From Sandaracinaceae bacterium (GTDB taxonomy: Bacteria; Myxococcota_A; Polyangia; Polyangiales; Sandaracinaceae), in contig JANWYL010000066.1 of the NCBI GenBank assembly GCA_025056955.1, positions 1 to 12,915 on the forward strand: a stretch of DNA of 12,915 bases, written 5' to 3'. The notes under the pieces were generated by a model. It worked only from the letters and a program-made list of their open reading frames with translations. It was not told the origin of the DNA and did no database searches. This document shows, piece after piece, positions 6,317 through 12,537 of this stretch (its first letter is position 1; each line of letters begins with the position of its first letter). The position numbers were made by a program, and so were the translations under genes.

Positions 6317-7252
6317 CTACTGCAAGGTGCCAGAGACAGCGCTAAAGCCGATACCGGCTGAAACGGCTCTGCAATTCCCCATGTTGCTTGGGTCTGGATC
6401 GAGGTCAGCATTGTCGCGCAAGGGACCTTCGACAATGCCCGATGAGCCTGGCATGATCATTTCCGCAATTTGGAGAATTTCCATGATGGACACGCCTCCC
6501 CCAAGGTTTCCACGCATGAGCCCATTTTCGCTGATATCTGCAACGAGTTTCGCGTTTTGGATTGTCAGTCGGATGTTGATCATCATGCCTTCTCTCATGA
6601 ATGAGAATGAGAGGGGGAGGTTGAGGGGGCCTGCGGTGAGCGCGCCACCTTGGATTCTCCCAGATACATCGCTTGCAAAGGCCATCGTTCCCATCCGGCG
6701 CTTCCACATCTGATTGGCCTGAACCATTCCGCCCATGGGTGGGCATGGGCTCATGTTGCAGCTTGCTGCATCGACCAAGAAGACATCAACCTTGACACTG
6801 TCATCGCTTTGGAAGCTATTGATGTCTTTCACGTGGACACCGATCAGAAGGTCTCCAGAAGCAATCCGGTTGCGGATCTCCATTTCCGCATCGAAGTTGC
6901 TGGCAACGCCTCGAATCAGGCCAAGCAAGGTTCCAACGAGTTGGTTATCAACGCCCATCTCATTTCGATCGTTCACGTAGTCTTGATGACGATCGGTGCA
7001 ATTTGGGGCATTCGTATTTGCCGTAGAGGTGACCTTGTTATCTAAGTCCACCCCAGGGGCGCGGTTTCCACTTTCAGGCATGCTTGGGAGCTTTACGGTG
7101 CCAATCACATAGAAGCGGTTTTGGGGTTCGCTCGTTGGGCCAGCGTCGGTGCCGCCACCGCCGCCACCGCCGCCACCGCCGCCACATCCAAGAAATGGAG
7201 CGGAATAAAGGATTGCGAACAAGCAAGCAATTCTTCTCCAATGCATTTTCAT
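6317..7252 (-). CDS. Lipoprotein of unknown function with an 11-glycine tract (Myxococcota-type)
   Basis: This is a 311-residue predicted lipoprotein. A Lys/Arg-containing start and hydrophobic segment end in the lipobox FLGC, with lipidated Cys23. Eleven glycines follow directly, then TDAGPTSEPQ as a flexible linker. The folded part begins with FYVIGTVKLPSM near residue 47 and contains the motif GVDNQL (residues 100-105), which I recall from secreted Myxococcota proteins of unknown function. It then has alternating hydrophobic strands, including SGDLLIGVHVKDI. The body is rich in Met, Asn and Asp and looks like a beta-rich extracytoplasmic domain. No catalytic motif is seen, so I assign no function. 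The start is ATG 7250-7252, backed by a strong AGGAGG 9 nt upstream. It diverges from the ketosynthase gene and shares its promoter region. The glycine tract is encoded by a 9-bp tandem repeat. Confidence 0.85.
   Translation of the reverse strand: MKMHWRRIACLFAILYSAPFLGCGGGGGGGGGGGTDAGPTSEPQNRFYVIGTVKLPSMPESGNRAPGVDLDNKVTSTANTNAPNCTDRHQDYVNDRNEMGVDNQLVGTLLGLIRGVASNFDAEMEIRNRIASGDLLIGVHVKDINSFQSDDSVKVDVFLVDAASCNMSPCPPMGGMVQANQMWKRRMGTMAFASDVSGRIQGGALTAGPLNLPLSFSFMREGMMINIRLTIQNAKLVADISENGLMRGNLGGGVSIMEILQIAEMIMPGSSGIVEGPLRDNADLDPDPSNMGNCRAVSAGIGFSAVSGTLQ
7151..7186 (-). repeat. In-frame 9-bp tandem repeat encoding the poly-glycine tract
   Basis: Four units of 9 bp, GCCGCCACC on the + strand with the last unit differing in one base (GCCGCCACA), lie inside the lipoprotein gene just after the lipobox. 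Each unit adds three residues, so changes in copy number would lengthen or shorten the linker without a frameshift. Confidence 0.85.
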
Positions 7253-7261
7253 TTGAACCTT

Positions 7262-7267
7262 CCTCCT
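7262..7267 (-). promoter_or_regulatory. Strong Shine-Dalgarno (AGGAGG) of the Gly-tract lipoprotein
   Basis: AGGAGG on the - strand lies 9 nt before the ATG at 7252. It rules out the upstream frame extension as the true start. Confidence 0.75.
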
Positions 7268-7370
7268 TTTGGTGATGGGTTCTTGACCCACAAGTGGCTA
7301 CAATATCCAATGTTTGCACCATTTTTCAACTTGATTCGGTCAAAATCAAAAGAGTTCTGGCGAGGGATAA

Positions 7371-7376
7371 GGGAGG
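7371..7376 (+). promoter_or_regulatory. Shine-Dalgarno (GGGAGG) setting a GTG start for the ketosynthase
   Basis: GGGAGG lies 5 nt before the GTG at 7382. The resulting N-terminus, MKSLVVTGMSLVGPMG, matches the usual start of FabF-type ketosynthases, so the long upstream open frame is not used. Confidence 0.75.
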
Positions 7377-7381
7377 ATGAG

Positions 7382-8596
7382 GTGAAGTCCTTGGTGGTCA
7401 CAGGAATGTCACTGGTTGGTCCAATGGGGGCTTCGACCGATGCGATGCTCAGCGCTCTCGATGAGGGCCGCTCGGGGCTTCGACCTGCTTCCGAAATCGA
7501 CGATCTTCACTTTCGCTTGCCTTTTTCGACATGGGTTGGGGTTGTGCCAGGGCCTCTCCCTCCGCTTTTGCCAGAGGACAGAGCTTACGATACCCGTTTG
7601 GCCCGGCTTGGGATGCTTGCGATTCGCGAGATTCGCCAAGCGATCGAGCGGGCGATCGGGCGCTGGGGAGCCAAGCGGATTGCGATTTTGATTGGGACAA
7701 GCACGGGGGGGCTCGATGCCACTGAGGCGGCCTATGCGAATTGGTGCGAGTACGGGTTTTTGCCAGAGCACTTTGATCTCTCAAAGCAGCACGATTTCAA
7801 CGCCTTTGGGCAGTACCTGCGGGCCCACCTTGGTCTCAAGGGGCCGGCCTATGTGATTTCGACTGCATGCAGTTCAAGCGGCAAGGTGCATGCCTCTGCT
7901 GCGCGCCTCATTGAGCTTGGAATCGTGGATGCTGCGCTTGTGGGCGGAGTCGATGCCCTTTGTCGGATGACGCTCTATGGCTTCCGAAGCCTTGGGATTT
8001 TGGATGAGGGGCGATGCAGGCCATTTGCATTGGAGCGGAGTGGGATCAACATCGGCGAGGGGGCTGGCTTCATGCTGATCGAAAGGGAGTGCGAAGAAAC
8101 CACAAAGGATGCGCTTGGGTACTTTCTCGGGGCTGGGGAATCTGCAGACGCTTACAACATGTCTTCGCCAGAGCCATCGGGGAGGGGTGCCAAGGAGGCG
8201 ATGCGGCGTGCGATGGAGATGGCAGGGATTGATCCAAGCCAAGTTGGCTTGCTCATCGCCCATGGCACGGCCACGCCTCAAAACGATGTGGTTGAAGCGA
8301 TGGCAATCGAAGAGGTGCTTGGCCGGGAGGTGCCAGTGATCTCGACCAAAGCCTATACGGGCCACTTGCTTGGAGCAGCTGGGATTGCTTCTGCCGTTTT
8401 TGCACTCCACCTTGCGCGCAGGCGCAAAGCCCCTCCATCGCTAGGCTCTTCGCCCATCGATTCTGCAATTCGGATCCGGGTGCTTGAGGACTTTGCCCAC
8501 ATTGCAGGGCCTGTGGTGCTCGCGAATGCTTTTGCATTTGGTGGCTCGAATGTTTGCTTGGCTTTTTCTTCTGAAGCGATTCGGCCCTGTAACTGA
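7382..8596 (+). CDS. FabF-like beta-ketoacyl-ACP synthase
   Basis: The protein is 404 residues from the GTG at 7382. It has a complete ketosynthase active site: nucleophile Cys163 in STACSSSG, His294 in AHGTATPQND and His328 in AYTGHLLGAAG. The closing FAFGGSN (residues 384-390) is the usual C-terminal loop. The enzyme condenses an acyl group, held on the cysteine, with malonyl-ACP, extending the chain by two carbons; it is cytoplasmic. Its length is typical. It is followed after only 8 bp by a ketosynthase-like gene without the cysteine, an arrangement seen in aryl-polyene and other type II polyketide-like pathways, where the two form a heterodimer. No acyl carrier protein, ketoreductase or dehydratase gene lies beside it in this window, so it must either use general fatty-acid partners or partners encoded elsewhere. 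It is a condensing enzyme with high confidence; the product is unknown. Confidence 0.93.
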   Translation: MKSLVVTGMSLVGPMGASTDAMLSALDEGRSGLRPASEIDDLHFRLPFSTWVGVVPGPLPPLLPEDRAYDTRLARLGMLAIREIRQAIERAIGRWGAKRIAILIGTSTGGLDATEAAYANWCEYGFLPEHFDLSKQHDFNAFGQYLRAHLGLKGPAYVISTACSSSGKVHASAARLIELGIVDAALVGGVDALCRMTLYGFRSLGILDEGRCRPFALERSGINIGEGAGFMLIERECEETTKDALGYFLGAGESADAYNMSSPEPSGRGAKEAMRRAMEMAGIDPSQVGLLIAHGTATPQNDVVEAMAIEEVLGREVPVISTKAYTGHLLGAAGIASAVFALHLARRRKAPPSLGSSPIDSAIRIRVLEDFAHIAGPVVLANAFAFGGSNVCLAFSSEAIRPCN

Positions 8597-8604
8597 GGTG
8601 AAGC

Positions 8605-9399
8605 ATGAAGCCGCTATGGCTTTCAGGCCTCGTGCTCTGGTCGCCGATTTATCCCACCCTCGAGCGATTCATTGCAGCCGATGCGCTTTCGTCTCCTGAA
8701 GAGGAGCCGGAGGTTTCGTGGGTCTCGAGTCGGCTCTTGCGAGGCTCAAGCCGATTGACGCGGATCTTGCTCCACCTTGCGGGTCAGGCGGTCGAAAAAA
8801 GCGGGAAAAATCCCCACACAATCGCCACGGTTTACGCTTCAAGCTACGGCGAAATCGAAACCATGGTGCGGCTTCTTGAGACGATTTTTCGCGGGGATGG
8901 CCAGCTTTCGCCAATGCGCTTCAAAAACAGCGTGCACAATGCCGCAAGTGGCCTTGGTTCGATCGGGCAGGGAAATAAGGCTTTTTCAACGGCCATTGCA
9001 GGAGGCTTGCGCAGCTTTGAAGCCGGGATGCTCGAAGCCATTGCGTGGGCTCAATCCGAAGGGGGGGATGTGGTTGTGGCTTGCGCCGATGACGTTGTTC
9101 CCCCACCACTCACTGTTCCTGTGCCTCACGAGGCCTTTGGGATAGCGCTCGTGCTTTCAACCGAACGAAGCCCTGACTCCCTTGGGTGCATCACCGAGAT
9201 TGTGCCCCTTTCCGAGGCGCATCCCTTTCCTTCCAAGGTTTTTGGACGCACCCTGCCTTCAACCCTTCCTCCAAACCCAAGCGCTCATGCGCTTCCCCTT
9301 TTCGAGATGCTTCTTCAGCAAAGGGGTGGCCTTGTACCCTTGGCGTTTGAGGTGGATCACCCTTATGCCCTGATGGTGCACCCTTGCTCTTCGTTATGA
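8605..9399 (+). CDS. Ketoacyl-synt_2-type ketosynthase-like protein (chain-length-factor-like, no catalytic Cys)
   Basis: This 264-residue protein resembles the Ketoacyl-synt_2 family (PF13723) known from aryl-polyene gene clusters. Typical segments are SSRLLRGSSRLTRILL (41-56), TVYASSYGEIETM (75-87) and the hallmark SPMRFKNSVHNAASG (102-116). The nucleophile position of true ketosynthases is part of SVHNAASG here and has no cysteine, so the protein should not condense by itself. In related pairs such a subunit dimerises with the active ketosynthase and sets chain length or stabilises it. It lacks the C-terminal half of a normal ketosynthase, including the second His motif, as expected for this family. 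The ATG at 8605 follows the ketosynthase stop by 8 bp, with GAGGTG just upstream, so the genes are co-translated. A related alternative is a regulatory or structural partner without a chain-length role. Confidence 0.82.
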   Translation: MKPLWLSGLVLWSPIYPTLERFIAADALSSPEEEPEVSWVSSRLLRGSSRLTRILLHLAGQAVEKSGKNPHTIATVYASSYGEIETMVRLLETIFRGDGQLSPMRFKNSVHNAASGLGSIGQGNKAFSTAIAGGLRSFEAGMLEAIAWAQSEGGDVVVACADDVVPPPLTVPVPHEAFGIALVLSTERSPDSLGCITEIVPLSEAHPFPSKVFGRTLPSTLPPNPSAHALPLFEMLLQQRGGLVPLAFEVDHPYALMVHPCSSL

Positions 9400-9589
9400 G
9401 GTGAAAGCGGGTGAATCCCAGAAAACGAAGGGGGAGTTGGATGGGTGTGAGGGCGAGTGCCAGACGGAATGGTTGGGTGCGCGGGTTTGCTCTCGACGCA
9501 TAATGGGATGGGTGCTATGGTGCTGTAAGGCAGGGTGAGTGGCGTGCGAAGAGGTGCAGCTTAAAGAGGGTGGAAGTTCGGTTGGTGCT
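9400..9589. other. Convergent spacer between the ketosynthase partner gene and cysK
   Basis: These 190 bp separate two converging genes, so terminators for both are expected, but I see no clear hairpin with a T-tract. The + strand is G-rich and carries GGGTG at 9409, 9443, 9475, 9510, 9533 and 9568, mostly about 32-35 bp apart. No gene in this spacer is supported. Confidence 0.5.
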
Positions 9590-10498
9590 TCAGGACAAGT
9601 ACCTTTCGCCTGTATCGCACAGGATGGTGACAACCCGCGCGCCGGCTGGGAAGCGGCGGGCAACTTCGATGGCGGCGTGGACGTTTGCACCGGCACTGAT
9701 TCCAACAAAGAGCCCTTCTTCGCGCGCAAGGCGGCGCTGCATGCGCTCGGCGGCGACATCGCTTACCGTGATCACCTCGTCAATCACGCTGCGGTCGAGG
9801 ATATCGGGGATGAAGCCAGCGCCCAAGCCTTGGATGCCGTGAGGCCCCGGCTTTCCTCCAGAAAGCACGGCTGAACCCTTTGGCTCAACCGCGACGACGA
9901 GGAGTTTTGGCTTACGGGCCTTGAGCACCCGACCGACGCCTGTGATCGTGCCACCAGTGCCCACCCCTGCCACAAAGGCATCGATGTGACCGCCTGTGGC
10001 ACGCCAGATTTCCTCGGCTGTGGTGCGCTCGTGGGCGAGAGGGTTGCATGGGTTTTGGAACTGGCGGGGCATGAAAGCGCCTCTGGTTTCGGCGAGGATG
10101 GCTTTTGCGCGCTCAAGGGCTCCTTCCATCCCCTGCTCTCCGGGCGTGAGCACGAGCTCGGCACCGTAGGCCTGTAGCACCTGCCTGCGCGCCATGCTCA
10201 TGTCCTCAGGCATGACGAGCACGCAGCGATAGCCGCGCACAGCCGCGATCATCGCAAGCGCGATGCCCGTATTTCCGCTTGTGGCTTCGACGATGGTCGA
10301 GCCTGGCCCCAAAAGGCCTTTGGCCTCGGCGTCGAGGATCATCGAAAGCGCAGCACGGTCTTTGACGCTTCCCGAGGGATTTCGGCTTTCGAGTTTGCCC
10401 ACGACTTCAGCGCCTTGCTCGGGCGAAAGGCGTCGAAGGCGCACAAGGGGCGTGCGGCCAATGAGATCGAGCACGGAATCGTGGATGCGGTCGTCCAT
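9590..10498 (-). CDS. cysK: Cysteine synthase (O-acetylserine sulfhydrylase)
   Basis: This is a 302-residue PLP-dependent cysteine synthase that makes L-cysteine from O-acetylserine and sulfide in the cytoplasm. The PLP-binding lysine is Lys46 in NPSGSVKDR. The substrate-binding loop EATSGNTG lies at residues 71-78, the PLP phosphate loop GVGTGGTITG is in the middle, and GISAGAN near the C-terminus holds the serine that contacts the PLP ring nitrogen. Segments such as PEDMSMARRQVLQAYGAELVL fit the CysK type better than cystathionine beta-synthase, and no CBS regulatory domain follows. The length is close to the usual 300-315. The start is ATG 10496-10498; a GTG eight codons upstream is the alternative, and neither has a clear Shine-Dalgarno sequence. 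It lies 47 bp downstream of the GH31 gene on the same strand. A CysM-like or O-phosphoserine-using variant cannot be fully excluded. Confidence 0.93.
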   Translation of the reverse strand: MDDRIHDSVLDLIGRTPLVRLRRLSPEQGAEVVGKLESRNPSGSVKDRAALSMILDAEAKGLLGPGSTIVEATSGNTGIALAMIAAVRGYRCVLVMPEDMSMARRQVLQAYGAELVLTPGEQGMEGALERAKAILAETRGAFMPRQFQNPCNPLAHERTTAEEIWRATGGHIDAFVAGVGTGGTITGVGRVLKARKPKLLVVAVEPKGSAVLSGGKPGPHGIQGLGAGFIPDILDRSVIDEVITVSDVAAERMQRRLAREEGLFVGISAGANVHAAIEVARRFPAGARVVTILCDTGERYLS

Positions 10499-10545
10499 TA
10501 GGAAGACTCTAGCGCATCGCACAAGCTGTGCAGTGCGGCATCTGG

Positions 10546-12483
10546 CTACCTCGCTTCGATTTCTGAAACTTCTCCATCCACTTTGACCCAGAGCCAGCGC
10601 TTGGAGGCTTCGTGGGCGAAGCCTTCGCCCATTTCATCGAGTTCTGCTCGCGTGGCAGCGCGCAAAAGAGAGCGGCTCCCAGCCCGCACTTCGCGCACTT
10701 CTGTGCGGTCCCAGCGGATCCGAAGAATCAGTCGGCCCCGCGCAGGGGCGAGGCGCACGTAAACACTGCCATCGCTTCTTCTGGAAGCCCGGATTTCGCT
10801 TTCGAGGTCGCGCTCGCCCTCGCGCTCATGGAGGACAAAGCGGCGCTCAGAAGCGCTTGGCCAAAGAAGCAGGGTCAGGTGGCCCTCGCTTCGCTCGCTT
10901 CCAAGGCCCGTCCAGTGGCTCCGCACATGGGCTGGAACGATCGCACCCTCGCGCACAAAGAGAGGAATTCGCCCGCGCTCGCGCGCATCATACCCCCGAA
11001 GCACCGTGCCTCCTGCCAAAGCATCCGCCTCTGGATGCCACCAATCGTAAAAAGAAGCTCCTTCTGGCAGCCGCACGTCGCGCCGACCGCCAGGCGCCAC
11101 AATTGGGGCCACAAAGAATTCTTGCCCAATTTCATAGGAATAGTCGCCTGGCCACTCGGCTTCTGGGCGGCTTGGGCGGAGGATGGGTTCAAGGCGCCCC
11201 GGGCGTGAGGAGCGGTAGGCTTCTTGGGTGCGGGAGTACCAATAGGGGATGAGCTCGGTATGGAGCCAAGCCCAGTAGCGATAGATCTCGACCGTGCGGG
11301 CACGCTCCGCTTCGCTCGCAGGCACGGTCCATGGAGCAAAGTTGCCGCGGCCGTGGAGTTGCATAAACGGTGTCATCGCACCGAGTGCAACCCAACGCTC
11401 GAAGACCTCAAGATCAAAGGGGATCTCTTCGAGGAGGTTGCGTTCGTTTCGGTCGAGGTAGCCACCGATGTCGCTCCCGACGACAACGTAGCCCGCTTGG
11501 GCCGAGCGCAGGATGTGGTCAAGGGCGTCCTGGATGCCGCTCCAATCCCGGTGGTTGTCGCCAACCCAGGCCACAGGCGCGTGTTCAGGCCGCGCATGAA
11601 AGCGCCCGCGGCGGTCATAAGAGACGTCCCAGGGGCGGACCATCGTGACGAAATCGCGGCCGCGGACCGAAACGCCATAGGCCAAAAAGTCTCGGTAGTA
11701 CTCTTCTGAGTAGCGCTGAAATGGCACTGGCCCCATGGCGGTTTGGACCATCTCGTCTCTTGCCTCAGCTGGCATGTAGCTTTCAGCGAAATCGAGTTTC
11801 CAACCGTCAATCCCAAGCTCAAGGAGAGGCCGTTGTGCCGCATGCCACCATGCCCTGGCGCGCGGGTTGAAAAAGTCGACGGCTGAGCCTCTGCCCTTCC
11901 ACCAGTTGTAGAGCCCGCCGTTATCGGTAAAGAAAGCGCAGGCTTGGCCTTCGAGCCAAGTGCGGGCCGGACCACTGTAGCGATCGCCTCCTGTCTCAAG
12001 ATCGAAAGAAAAGCGGTTTGTCGTTTGGGTGACCCAGAGGACGATGCGCACACCTTGCGCATGCAGGGTCTCAACGAATTCGCGGAAGCGCGGGTAGCGC
12101 GAAGGGTTGGGTTCAAAATTGGTGTAATTCGTGTCCCAAGGCGAATCGATGACAAGGACGCTTACGGGGATGTTGCGCTCGCGAAAACCCCGAAGGAACT
12201 CGAGAGAATCGTCTCGGTTGGAGATGTCTTTCGAGATCCAGTGCCCAAAGGCCCAAGGGGGTGTATAACGGGGTGGGTCTGGAAGAGGATCTTCCGGACT
12301 CACTTCGATGGGGCACAACAAAGGCGCATCGTTGTTTTCTTGAACATCACTCCCGCCATCAATGGAGGCGTCGCCACCACCATCCATGGGTGATGCGGGA
12401 GAAGAGCACGAAGCAAAAACAAGCACAAGTGAGCAAGCCACAAGCAGGCGGGCTTCAAAAATGGAGAGTGCTGGATCCTTCAT
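10546..12483 (-). CDS. Lipoprotein glycoside hydrolase family 31 (alpha-glycosidase), without N-terminal beta-sandwich
   Basis: This is a 645-residue predicted lipoprotein. A hydrophobic signal segment ends in FASC (lipidated Cys26), then a disordered Asp/Gly-rich linker (MDGGGDASIDGGSD). The GH31 barrel begins near residue 75 with PPWAFGHWISKD. VLVIDSPWD (about 109-117) carries the conserved substrate-binding Asp. GWKLDFAES holds the nucleophile Asp231, and WVGDN holds the acid/base Asp309. SDIGGY and the C-terminal IPLFVREGAIVP motif are also typical of GH31. Family members cleave alpha-glucosides, alpha-xylosides or sulfoquinovosides; the exact substrate is not readable. Most GH31 enzymes have about 150-200 residues of beta-sandwich before the barrel, and here there is room only for the anchor and linker. 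The start is ATG 12481-12483; the frame is open upstream, but that extension has no signal-peptide logic. The GAGGG upstream is rather distant at 14 nt. Confidence 0.9.
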   Translation of the reverse strand: MKDPALSIFEARLLVACSLVLVFASCSSPASPMDGGGDASIDGGSDVQENNDAPLLCPIEVSPEDPLPDPPRYTPPWAFGHWISKDISNRDDSLEFLRGFRERNIPVSVLVIDSPWDTNYTNFEPNPSRYPRFREFVETLHAQGVRIVLWVTQTTNRFSFDLETGGDRYSGPARTWLEGQACAFFTDNGGLYNWWKGRGSAVDFFNPRARAWWHAAQRPLLELGIDGWKLDFAESYMPAEARDEMVQTAMGPVPFQRYSEEYYRDFLAYGVSVRGRDFVTMVRPWDVSYDRRGRFHARPEHAPVAWVGDNHRDWSGIQDALDHILRSAQAGYVVVGSDIGGYLDRNERNLLEEIPFDLEVFERWVALGAMTPFMQLHGRGNFAPWTVPASEAERARTVEIYRYWAWLHTELIPYWYSRTQEAYRSSRPGRLEPILRPSRPEAEWPGDYSYEIGQEFFVAPIVAPGGRRDVRLPEGASFYDWWHPEADALAGGTVLRGYDARERGRIPLFVREGAIVPAHVRSHWTGLGSERSEGHLTLLLWPSASERRFVLHEREGERDLESEIRASRRSDGSVYVRLAPARGRLILRIRWDRTEVREVRAGSRSLLRAATRAELDEMGEGFAHEASKRWLWVKVDGEVSEIEAR

Positions 12484-12537
12484 AGTGAAATAATAAACCC
12501 TCACGTGATGGAGAGGGCTACCTTGGGGTTGACCAAA
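12484..12537. promoter_or_regulatory. Divergent spacer between the GH31 and M23 peptidase genes
   Basis: This 54-bp spacer separates outward-facing genes. On the - strand TATTAT (+ strand 12490-12495) could be a -10 element for the GH31 gene, but no fitting -35 is seen. An 8-bp palindrome TCACGTGA (12501-12508) could be an operator. The GGGG at 12525-12528 lies 9 nt before the chosen M23 start. Confidence 0.3.

Larger units (their letters stand above)
7253..7381. promoter_or_regulatory. Divergent promoter region of the Gly-tract lipoprotein and ketosynthase genes
   Basis: This is a 129-bp AT-rich spacer between outward-facing genes. On the - strand, TTGAAA (+ strand 7324-7329), an 18-nt spacer and TATTGT (+ strand 7300-7305) form a fair sigma70-like pair, with a leader of about 40 nt. 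On the + strand, TTGACC (7283-7288), a 17-nt spacer and TCCAAT (7306-7311) form a weaker pair. The two overlap, so transcription of the two units may interfere. A short inverted repeat, TGGGT-TCTTG-ACCCA (7276-7290), overlaps the + strand -35 and might be an operator. Confidence 0.4.

Noticed and set aside
7121..7381. Upstream extension of the ketosynthase frame
   Set aside because: It runs through the promoter region and the start of the divergent lipoprotein gene; the GTG at 7382 with GGGAGG gives the exact family N-terminus.
9394..9759. A 121-codon - strand open frame across the cysK end and spacer
   Set aside because: It overlaps cysK in another frame and has a Ser/Pro/Ala-rich, domain-free translation typical of a shadow frame.
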